Made by a program: the position numbers and the translations under genes
Shown here: positions 50,552 to 61,400 of the stretch, piece by piece
Layout: each line of letters starts with the position of its first letter
Numbering within the stretch: position 1 is the stretch's first letter
Source of the DNA: Strigops habroptila
Taxonomy: Eukaryota; Chordata; Aves; Psittaciformes; Psittacidae
Assembly (NCBI RefSeq): GCF_004027225.2
Contig: NC_044279.2
Coordinates: forward strand, 46,338,744-46,402,743
DNA: 64,000 bases
Direction of reading: 5' to 3'
The notes under the pieces: model-generated
The model's database searches: none
The model's input: only the letters and a program-made list of their open reading frames with translations
Told to the model about the DNA's origin: nothing

Positions 50552-50955
50552 ATCATAGAATGGTTTGGGTTGGAAGGGACCTTAAAGATCACCCAGTTCC
50601 AACCCCCCTGCCATGGACAGAGACACCTTCCACTTGCCCATGTTGCTCAAAGCCCCATCCAGCCTGGCCTTGAACACTGCCAGGGATGAGGCAGCCACAA
50701 CTTCTTTGGGCAACCTTGCCAGTGCCTCACCACCCTCATAGTATTTAAAATCTACTAATCTACTTTCTTATAGTTTAAAGCCATTCTCCCTTGTCCTGTC
50801 ACTACATGCCCTTGTAAAAAGTCCCTCTTGAGATTTCCTGTCGGCCCCCTTTAAGTTCTGGAAGGCTGCTCTAAAGTCTCCTTGAGCCTTCTCTTCTCCA
50901 GGCTGAACAAGATCAACTCTCAGTCTGTCTTCATAGGATAGTGCCCATAGTGTCA
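50552..50955 (-). mobile_element. CR1 LINE 3' end, reverse orientation
   Basis: Begins ATCATAGAATGGTTTGGGTT and GGAAGGGACCTTAAAGATCA, followed by the CR1 3' UTR and ORF2 end read backwards. On the minus strand, motifs [20 protein letters not shown] and EGLFTRACSDRTRENGFKL are visible in one frame (50768-50956). Truncated at about 50955. It lies in sense orientation relative to POC1B. Confidence 0.94.
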
Positions 50956-50989
50956 CTATGGGCTAAAGCAGTATAATTAAACTGACGAG

Positions 50990-51010
50990 GGTGTATGTGT
51001 GTGTGTGTGC
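50990..51010. repeat. (GT)n microsatellite
   Basis: GTGTATGTGTGTGTGTGTGC, a short dinucleotide repeat 35 bases past the CR1 copy. Confidence 0.8.
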
Positions 51011-51224
51011 CTGTAGATTTAGTTTTCTGTTAGGTCCCTCTCCTGAGTTTCCTGTCCCATACCAACTCAAGCTCTCTCCATCTATGCTCTGAAACTCCTA
51101 CAAGTTACCAGTAAGTAGTCTGTGCCTAGTCCCGCATCAGTGAATTTAATGTCACATCCCACTGGCTTTTTCTTTAGTGCATCACTTTGTTTCCTTACTC
51201 TACTAACTTATTTCTAAATTTGGT

Positions 51225-51250
51225 AAAAAAAAAAAAAAAAAAAAAAAAAA
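51225..51250. repeat. A26 homopolymer run
   Basis: Twenty-six consecutive A residues after TTTGGT, then GAAAATCCC. The longest homopolymer in the window. No upstream retrocopy body or AATAAA signal was recognised within the preceding bases, so it is called only as a simple repeat. Confidence 0.9.
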
Positions 51251-54200
51251 GAAAATCCCACAAGCAATTTGATTAAAAAATTATTAGGGAGATAGGATGG
51301 AGACAAATAAACAGTACTCATAAGGTACATTTCCTTAGGAAAGCAGGCTAAAAATAGTATAGGAAATATTATATTCTTGCACTCTCTAGTGCTCAAATTC
51401 AGAATTCTGTCCCCAATGAAAGCTTGACTTTCTCTCAAGCTCCAGTTCACTCAAAGAAGATAATGAAGCCTATTAAGGAACATCAAGTCATGTATTATTA
51501 CCTAATTATGTAGCGGCATAACACATTTCCTGTTCTCTCCTTGTAAACCACCAGTTACACGCTGTGTTAGAATAGCAACACGGCAAAACACAAGGCCCAT
51601 TTGGATCATATTCTTTTATTACAAATGTTGTGTTCACCTTCATGTATCTGATCTTTAAACGTTATTTGATGCTAGTGGTATCAAAGGATACTGCTTTTAA
51701 GATTAAGTACACAAATCTTTTTAAACATGCCTGTCCTCCACAGGGGTTCAAAATTAAAGTTTAGAAATCCACTGTTCAATATGCCAACCCTTTTGGCACT
51801 TTTAACAGAAAATGAGCCATTTTGTTCGCATACTCCATATATTTTTTGAAAGGTCCATAGCTGGGCAACTGAAATGCTCTTTACTGCCTCAGGGTGTAGC
51901 CTTTAGGAGAGATGGGAGACTTTCCTTCTCTGAACATTTAGCTGCAGAACTGTGGGGAGAAGGCAGCCTATCTTCTTCCCCCAGCCCCACACACTGCACC
52001 TGCATAGCATGCAAGGAGTTGAAAGGTCTGTCTGGAGCGGGCTGTAAGCCAGGATGATACCAGAAATTGCTTGTCTGAGAGCAAGACTGGACAGAGAGAA
52101 GGATTCATTCGTAAACACAGAAGAGCAGAGTTTACAAGTTCTTCTTTTTATTCTGCTGCACTGAACACTTCTGAGTTCCTCTATTATAGCATTTATTCTA
52201 TGTTTTTGCAAGACCTAGCATCAGAGATTCAGAGCCCATTTGAGAGATTTTGTTATGCTCATCGATGGAAAAGGTACAGACAGTTTTACCTGAAATACTT
52301 TGGAAAAACAGGATCTCTACACATTATTCCCTAATTTGATTCCATGTTTGTGATCTGGAGTTCAGATCATGGAATTGGCAGTTCATTCAAACACATATTT
52401 ACTTGTAATCAGAAGAACGGCAGTCTATGGAAAAAAAAAAAAAATCTACAGCTATTCTGGGAGTGGCCTTTCTTACTTCTCTCTCTGGGAGCAAGGAAAG
52501 TGAGGTGATGGGAGAGCCTGGGACCTGTCAATTTTTATCAAAGCCCTTCTACTGGTGGAATCGCTTCTCAATACAGAGCTCACTCTAACTGGCAATTGAG
52601 TTTTGGACAAGGAACACAAGCAGGACATTTTTCTCTATTTTTTGGAGGACAATGATTCCAGTCTTCCTCTCAGAGGGATAGTGCCAGAACTTTCCTTTGG
52701 GAGAGAAAAAAAAAATGCATGAATATCATGCAGTGGTCAGAGCTGAAGTGAAAGGCTAAATGTCTGAGGTCCCAAGAAAACCTGATATCCATGAACTACA
52801 GAAAGCTGTTGTGCTTTTGGATGAACTGTGACACACAGTAAGGGCAACCATTGTGCACAGTTAAGTGCCATATGAGTTTTATTCTACTGGCTGTTCCTTT
52901 CTGAATTAAGACTTGGGCCCCAGAGGAGATGATCTATGTATAATATTCCTATTCTTTCCTTCTTCCTTTTACCCTCCCGTTAACTTCACTGAAGACAGTT
53001 GGTGTTTATTTCTATGTAAGGCTGAAGCCAAGAAAGGACGTAAATCAGTAGTTGTGTAAGACTTCGTGTATACAGAAATGGAAGAAGAGATGCAAATTTT
53101 GCATTCATAATTGCTGTCTTTACATGATATATAGGGTGTTTTTTAAGTTGGGGGTTTTGGGGTTTGGACTTTTTCGGTTGTGCTCAAATTAAAGGCATAA
53201 AAAATGGTGTCAAAAATACCTAAATCCTGAAATACATACTGGGGAAGCAGTGTGTATAGGATAAATTGAGAGTACAGATACTTCTACTTTTTGTATAAAG
53301 ACACCTACTACAAATGCAGTAAACTAACAATGTCATACACTGAGAAATAAAAGTTGCGCATGCTCTTATTTGCTTTGCTTTAACATATTTTACAAGTTGG
53401 GGGGAGGAAGAGGGGGAGATTTATTCTGTTTTAAAACATAGTATGTTCCTTTGGCTCCAAACAGAAACAATCCTTATCTTTCCCCTTTCAATAATTAATC
53501 CAGTCTTAACTTTGTAGAAATCATAACTGTAAATGAACAATAAACATGTCTTGTTTTCAGTGTTAACTAGGTCTGGAAGAGAAAGAACAGCAAACATCTC
53601 CCAGCCAGCACAGACATTCTGACTTCCAGATTACAGCACATTGCTTTGCTTCCTCCAAATCCTGTTTACATGAGCAAGGTCAGGGGATGGAGCACTAAAG
53701 AGCCTCTACAGTGATTTCCTGCTGCTGTCAGTAAAAACTACTGAGACATCATCAACTTTCCCTTGTTCCCAACAGCTTATCAGGGACCAGAGGTTACGAA
53801 GGTACTGCCTTACAGACTTGAAAAAACCCAACCTCCCTCAAAACTAAAAGTAAAATCAGAGAATGAAACAGGAGGAAATAATCCCAAAGGGAAACAAGAG
53901 TTCCAATTTTTCCTTTTCAATAGTTCACAAAACAAAGACAATATTAAGCTGCTTGACACGCAGAGAAGAAGGGGCGGGAGAGACGCAGTACAGCTTTCAG
54001 TGTCTTCAGTGAGACAGAAAGGAGAAAGAAATACAACCCCCAGCCCCCACACCTTGACCCCAATTCAGTGAATATTTTCAGAGTGTAAAAGGCTAGAACA
54101 CACCTCATTTTTAAATAATTGCAACACATATGAAGGCTCTTACCATTAGAAAAGTCAGGGCACTACACAAATACCTGTTAGTTAAGCATATATGCTTGTC

Positions 54201-54899
54201 TTTACACTGGTTTCAGTAACACATAGAGAACTAAATAAATGAATCATCAAATTCAAAGCTATTTTCCTGACAGCAACAATACCAACAGGAATTCTTAATG
54301 TTTTTGTAATTACAGTCCAGGAGAAAGCAGCTCCATACTGAAGATTACACTGAAGTTTTTCCACTAACACAATTACCACATTTGCTTCACTAAGTTTACA
54401 AAGGAAGGTGCATCAGTGTGAATCTTATATGAAAATGGGTTTTTCACCATGTTCATAAAGAACTGACCTTACAGCTTTAAGTTAGAACACAAGCTGAAAA
54501 GATAAGGTGTTTACAGTTCAGAGAGTTTAATAATTTAAGTGTTTTCTAGCAAAATCCTTATGAGAACATTCATACCTGCATGTCTTGGCTTAATCTTTGA
54601 AGCAAGAAAATAAAAGTAAATTTAAAAAACTCACATAAGTAGGCTTTTTAAATGTGGAAGTTGTTATGGATTGTTGGCTTTGATGAAGCAACAAATTAAA
54701 ATTCCTTGAAAAGAAGAGGAGGAGTGGGAGGAAGAGATAATACCAGTATTTCCTCATACAGATAAAGCTCAAAATAAAAATGATTTGCTAAGAAAATGTC
54801 TAAACATATATTTTAAATTCACAATAAAGAATCAAGACTGTTGAATGTTTAAATATTTGTTTTTCAAATCTTCAGGCAGACTGTTATCAGAAGAGATGA

Positions 54900-55425
54900 C
54901 AGTGATACTGTGCTGCACCCTAATTATCTGCAGTTGCATGTCCTGTTTTGGGCTTCTCAATGCAGGACAGACACTGACATCTTGGAGCAAGTCCAGAAGA
55001 GGATGAGCAAGATGGTGAGGGGGCTGGAACACATGATACACAAGAAAAGGCAGAGAATCAGGTTTGTTCAGCCTTAAGAAGGAAGGATACATCTTACTGC
55101 CATCTCAAACATCTAACGGGTGGGTAGAGAGAACACAGAGCCAGACACTTGTTGGAGGACCACTGTGACAGAATTAGAGGCAACAGACATGCTGGAACAT
55201 AGGAAATGCTAGCTATATATTATGAAAAAAAAAACATTTTCACCAGTCAAACACTAGAGCAAACTGCCAAGTGAGGTGGTAGAATCTCTATCCTTACACA
55301 TATTAGCAAATGAACTTGACAAGGCCTTTAGGAACCTGATCCAAGTTGTCTTTGCTGTAAGGGGGGGATTAGGTGAAATCACTCCAGACATCCCTCTCAA
55401 CCTATACAGCTCTATCATTTTTATT
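54900..55425 (+). mobile_element. Old, diverged CR1 LINE copy
   Basis: Recognisable landmarks in order: TTTTGGGCTTCTCAATGCAGGAC, CTTGGAGCAAGTCCAGAAGA, GGGGCTGGAACACATGATAC, GTTTGTTCAGCCTTAAGAAG, AAACTGCCAAGTGAGGTGGT and GGGGGGATTAGGTGAAATCA. All correspond to the CR1 ORF2 end and 3' UTR, but with heavy substitution and gaps. The octamer tail is decayed (CTATACAGCTCTATCATTTT). Much older than the copies at 34600 and 50552. Confidence 0.8.
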
Positions 55426-58351
55426 AACAAATCTTTATGGAAGGGAAGAAACGGAGTACCTTTTTGCTCTGTCACAAGTCATCTTAGGGGCAGTAATAAC
55501 ATATTTCCTATGACCAGTAGCACAAGACAGAGTTCCAATAGCTGAAGAAGATATTACCAATAGGGAGAACACTTTCTCCCATTCCCGGGAGTAGCTTGAG
55601 ATCTATGGGAGTTTGCCCGCTTACCATTAGGAATTTTGATAGCCAATCAACAAAACATTATGAAGGTTTTGTACAGACTTCTAGTTTCCCTGAAGATATT
55701 TCAGGGAGCTTTAGGGAACTCATCACAGATCCTCAAAAGCTTCTCTGGGACAAGGAACTACACTGAAGCTGGTCTTTAAGTACTTGAGACAGTGACCTGA
55801 GAAAGGCTGTATCTCTGTTCTTCAGCAGAAAAAAATAAAGTAAATACGTTGATTAGCTGCTTCCAGTGGCCCAGGGACTTGCCAAAGTGTTTTGTAAATA
55901 ACCCTTAGGGCCCTGCTGTGTTACATCCATGATAGATAAAGACATTGAACAAGAACCCTTAAGTTACCTGAATGCAGAGTGCATTTTTCTCTCTGCATGT
56001 GTCAGAATGGCAGAAGAATGGCTTAAGCTTGAGCAAAACACTTCAAAACAAATAAGTAGGTATAGACAGGACATATATAAATTAACCTGGAAATCTGATA
56101 AAAGATTTTTAGTCATTTAAACAGTGCTTTTCCAGTAGAAGTAGGTCCAAAAAGCTGTAGGCAGCTTTAAGATGGGAGTAGGGCAGTAGGATGGGGGAAG
56201 CATACAGTGATATTGTCTTTGATAACCAGTATAAAGAGAGCAACCCAGGGGGTCTGGAATCAGGGAGAGGGATGGGGAGGGAAAAATTAATTAGAATAGG
56301 GGTTGGTAAACTCAAGTTAGAGGAGGATTAAACAAAACAAACCCACACACAAATAATGCACAAACACAGTATCAATCAAGTGAGGATAAACAGTATCAAG
56401 AGGAAATCTGGCAGTGAAGGTGGGATGGGAAGAAATTCAGCATCTGCCCTTGCCCCTTTGATTTTCATGAGGAATACATAAATGCTCTACAGACAGAGCC
56501 TCTATACATTAGGGAAATTGAGCCAGCTTCAGATGAAAAGGCCCAAGTCACCAAGATCCAGAACCCTTTGGAAACAAGACACAAAGAGACTAGGTGGGTG
56601 GCCTGATTAAGAAACAGGTGATAACTCCACAACCAACAGAAGCTGGTAATGCAGCAGACATACACTGGACAGGATGATAACACTAAAAGATGAGTTGACA
56701 TTAGAAAGCAGGGAGGACCAGATACGTTGGCAAAGTTGGTGTAACTGTTACTTACACCAGTAAGTATGGGAGAGGAAGGATGCTAGTAAGCAGAGAAAAC
56801 ATGCAAATGGTTTCTGGATTTGTGTCAATAGAGGTGTGTCAGACAGAGCCATAGTCCCTAAGGCTGCAGCGTGAGTAACAAGTACACAGAAATGCTAGAT
56901 GGAAAAAAAGATGCAAATGGTGAATGTTGAGGTGCAGAAAGGGAAGAATCAATGGAGAAGATCAAGATAATGGGGAAGAACATAAAAACGGTAGTGATTA
57001 CTGACACAGTCAAAAGGCATGAATTTTGAAGCAACATTTTTGTAATGAAAACTGCAAAGCCAGCCAGCCAGCCATCAAAAAGATGTTGTCTCTAGTGGGT
57101 CAAGCTATTCATACTATGAGTTCTGGACACAAAGTTTTATAAATTGCTCTCTTCACAAAAGAATTAATGAAGGAGATAAAAATGATTGGCAAATTTATAG
57201 ATATGTAATGAAGAATTACAGTATAACTGTACATTTAATTCTGTGATCAGTATTAAGATCAGGAAGTATTTTAAAGTGATAAGTAGCCAATAAATTATAC
57301 CCACCACAATCCACTATCTGTCAAGCCTACTAAAGAGATTTCTGTAAGTCTAAGATAAATTCTGTCAAAAGTAATTTGCAAGTAACCATATATTCATTGT
57401 GAAAACGCAACATGACAACTGCTAAACCTTAAAATATATGAAGTTATCTCTCAAATAAAACTTATATAATTATTTGTTTTGAAGTAAAGGTTTCTCAGAC
57501 ATCAACCTCTGCATCATAATCTTCAAGAATTTTATAAAGTACCTGCACAACATATCATTTCATAAAGCATGGATGACAACAGAATAGCAGAAACCATGCC
57601 TGCTGCCTATTCACATGTATTAACCCTTCAGCCACAAAAACTCTTATTATGGTAACTAAAATTGCTTAAGATACAATTTATATCTTCACAGGAACAGATT
57701 CAAAGCTAAAAGAAAAATTCTCATTTTAACCTAATTCTAGAACAGTGCATCTCTTAGATTTCATACCAGGAGAACATATTTTTCCTCCTACGAAACTACC
57801 GTTAAAACATTGCCTTCCTTTCCTCCCACATGCCATACCAATGTCACATGAAGAGCTAACACTAGAAGGATCTAATCCTATGATTCTGTCTTAAAAACGT
57901 GTTACTTTTTTCTCTCCTAGAAAACTACTAGATACCTTAAAAGGAGAAAAATTAAAACATCACCTTTGGAATTTTATCAATGAGGGAACTATTCTTTAGG
58001 TTTCCAATTATTTGCAGATAAAGACAATTACAAAAAGTGTTTGAGAATAAGCCACAAATTTTAACAGCAATGCCTAGATATAATTAGCATGGGCTTATAA
58101 TTAGATTTTCTGCTTAGTATATGGGTAAAATGACTGGTATAATGTGAAAGCTTTGCTATTACACCATCTTCTGGTCAGCCTTTGGAACTGTGAAAGAAAG
58201 CTTAAGCTGAGAAGTTAGGATACTGAGCCCTGAACATTTGACAATTGTTAAAAAAACATATTTTGTTCATACAGACAGAAAAAGCATATATCCAATAACA
58301 TTTTATTTTAAGATACACCATATCTTCCCCCTCCCCCAGAAAGCAACTTAC

Positions 58352-58435
58352 CAGAGTACTGAAAGATGAAGAGGAACTAATCTCTATGACAGGTGGGTCA
58401 AGTGCTTGCGTATTACCCACAAAGGTAGGGTTGAC
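58352..58435 (-). CDS. POC1B: POC1B coding exon in the linker after the WD40 propeller
   Basis: An 84-base, phase-0 exon on the minus strand. The acceptor ATTAATTTTGAACAG ends at 58436 and the donor CTG|GTAAGT starts at 58351. The 28 codons read VNPTFVGNTQALDPPVIEIS, then SSSSFSTL. Human POC1B, as I recall it, has a comparable linker with an INPK motif and a TPPV motif followed by a Ser/Thr-rich run, at the same distance before the coiled coil. The POC1A linker is different, so this exon supports POC1B over POC1A. The segment carries no known domain and is probably disordered. The preceding exon (end of the WD40 repeats) was not found before the right edge. Confidence 0.85.
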
Positions 58436-61400
58436 CTGTTCAAAATTAATTATAAACATTGTTATTATTTCAGCACCAGTAGATAAAGGGAAATAAGACT
58501 GAAATATAAAGGACCACTTGCTACATTAAGGCACCTCTGTTGACTAAGGACTGGAAACAGGCTTTAAGATTTGTAAAACTGAAGGTAGGGTGCTACCCTC
58601 CAGCCATAAAAAAATCCCCTCATATAATAAATATAACCCAGATACACATTTATTACAGAAATGTAATTTATAATTCATAAGCATCTATCACCCAAAACTA
58701 ACTCAGGGAATTCCTACCACAAGAGGTGCAAGCATCAAGAAGTTCAGTTGTACGACAAATCAATAAAAATGAAGTTACAAATACCAGTCTGAAATGGATT
58801 TACTAAGACAGCTAAGCAAAAACCTGCCCAAGGCTGAAGCCATGCAATTAACAGAGTGGTCAATGATGCTGCTGAAATACTGAACAACAGGAAGTATTCA
58901 AAAAAATCCCCAGCTCTAACTATCACTTCCAGATGTGTTTGAAAATTTTTGCATGTGCACAACAACTATAAGGGCTCCTGAAAGTCACCTTTGAGTTTTA
59001 CTTTCCAGCGTCAATCACTTGTGGGTGTAGTTACAGGCTGTCTTCCCTATTCCTCCAACCACTAGGAGGACTTGTTCCCGGCAGAAGTGGCATACTGCCC
59101 TGGTAACAACTTGAGAGTTGCCTTCTAGCAATGAGGCTCAATTGCTTGTTACAGTCCAAGGACAGCAGGAGCCCTCCGCTTGTGAAGGCTGCTATATACA
59201 GCAGCACTCCTTTCTGTATGTTACAGTGGTCCTCTGCCTGTTGTAGCTTTCTTAGGGCACATCCTCACTCATGGTCATACTGCAGCTTATAAATCCCACT
59301 ACCATTCAGCCTGAGCTAGGGTGAATGTGGTTGCAGCCACTCTGTTTCAGCAGTGCATAGGAAGGTGTGCACCAAGCCAGCCCCTAAGCCAGAGTTGCCT
59401 TACTGCTGCGGGTACATCATTAGCACCAAAGCTGAAAGTGAGCTGAGCACACACTGAGCAGCCCAGATCGATCAGTTCCCAGTTCACACTCAAGTTCCAC
59501 AAATCATCTATCACAACCAAACAGACAGACTGTCGACATGCTTTCTTCTTATGTGCCAGCTCCGATTGCCAAAATAGCTTGAAAAAAACCCTGTTGTGGA
59601 AAACAGGTAGGAGGTAATACTGAAATCTGTGGTAAGTTAACGGGCCAAACACAAACCATGCTGTTACTAAAAACACAGGAAAAACTGCTTTATACTGGGA
59701 TAATGTCAGAGGCTGATCGATCAGATATGTCATCACGACATCTGCCATTTTGGCATCCTATTATCACAGTTGGACTACTTACTTACTGTTGGTTATAGTA
59801 GTTAATCTATAACTTTAGCCATATTTTGTTAATGTCCTTTCCTGAAAGTGAAATATTAACATAGGAGACCATAAAGTTAGAGAAAGCTGCTGCTTTTCTT
59901 TATCTTATGGTTTCATTTAAGTATCAGAATATCATCCCTATAAAAATTTTTGTATGTATTTCACTACCATACTATCATCTAGGTGTATCACAGCCTAATA
60001 CATTTGCCCTCTCAGCATGATGAGGAATTTGAGGAATATTTCTCAGTATGGAAATATTATTCTTGTTATTTTATGAACTGACAAAATTCACAGAGGGACT
60101 AGATGACTTTCAAATCACCAAGAAGCCTAGTGTAGTAAAAAGAAATGAACTTTCCTCTTTTTAATATTTTATCAGTAATCCAACAGCAGCGTTACTAGAG
60201 ACAGCATTAATTCCAGCCTTGAAAGTGGACAACATAAAGAAAACTCACACTTGCCTAGTGGCAGGGTTATATTTAAGTTGCTGAAAGTTCATTGGATACA
60301 AGGGTAATTTTATTTTGCATTTTCAAAGAGAAGGAACCTACCATTTCACCTGAAGACTGTCACAACTCTGGCTCAGCCAGAGCTGCTCACTCAGTAACAT
60401 CTTCAGTGCTATTTCCACAAGCAAAAATCCCTGATACTAGGGTCCATACACCAAACATACTTGGAAAAAAACTGAACTTTAAAAAACAAGAAAGAAAAGA
60501 CAGAACACTAGCAGGCAAGGTAGAGGGCAGTGTCATGTATTAAAGGCTTTCAAGCATTCCTTTAATTACCTGGTAAACTGATATATAAGTATTTTTGTTC
60601 TCTTCTTCCAATATGATGCTATAATTATCACATTTTGATACACACAAGAAAATACATTTGAAGGAAGGTTTCTACACATCCTTTCTACACATGCTTTCAT
60701 GTAAGGAATTACAGATTTCTAAAGACTGAAATAGAGTGAAAACAAAATATATTATTTAAAGAAAGTGAGAGGCAGGAATTAGGATCCCCACTTAGGACAG
60801 AGAACTAGGGGAGGAACAAAAGAAGCAGGCCCAAACAAGTATGTGATTCTCAGCAGCAGGCTTTAAGTAAATTATTATGCCCCCATAGATTTCCCTCTGT
60901 TGATTTAAATAAACCATATCCAATCTCACAAACCCCCTTCACTTTATTTTTATAATGCATTTCATAGGACATTGCAGTTAGAACAAAAGCCTAAAAATTA
61001 ATAAAATTAAAAGAGGAAGCTTTAATTTAATCACACAAAGTATTTCCCCAGAAAGTGATGTAGCTAGCTGTGCAATAGTCTCTCCAAACATATCAAGATA
61101 AATTTAGCTTTCAATTTGATTAACCACCATTCTCTGTGCTAGACAGGGGCCCTCAAGCTAAGCTAGCCATATATTCTTATTTCTACTGCCACCTAGTGTA
61201 TATTTGGATTTCCTTCCTCTAAGAAAATACAGCTGAAATCACACTGAAAAATTAAAGATGAAACTAAATCAACGGTAGCTTTTCATGCTCAAGATATTTA
61301 GAAACTCTACACATCTTTATATGTTCAAACCTCAATGCTATGTTTTTAAAGGAAACATTTCTACCTTCCATCCGCTTTGAAGATGCCTCTAGTGAATGAA

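Larger units (their letters stand above)
32352..58351 (-). other. POC1B: 26 kb intron of POC1B rich in CR1 remnants
   Basis: Inferred intron between two phase-0 exons. Human POC1B, as I recall it, has a similar-length linker here without an additional exon, so direct splicing is likely. The intron carries at least five CR1 pieces (32735-32783, 34600-35100, 42080-42925, 50552-50955, 54900-55425), a tRNA-like relic (35283-35445), a short tandem repeat (33218-33297), AT/CA-rich and pyrimidine tracts, and an A26 run. No other gene or exon was recognised on either strand. Short alternative exons could be missed. Confidence 0.7.

Noticed and set aside
55254..55545. Small frames on both strands (73 and 89 codons)
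   Set aside because: They lie within the decayed CR1 copy at 54900-55425 and its edge.
59347..59748. 133-codon minus-strand frame as a gene
   Set aside because: No recognisable domain and no splice or promoter context. Kept only as part of the unexplained GC-richer island.
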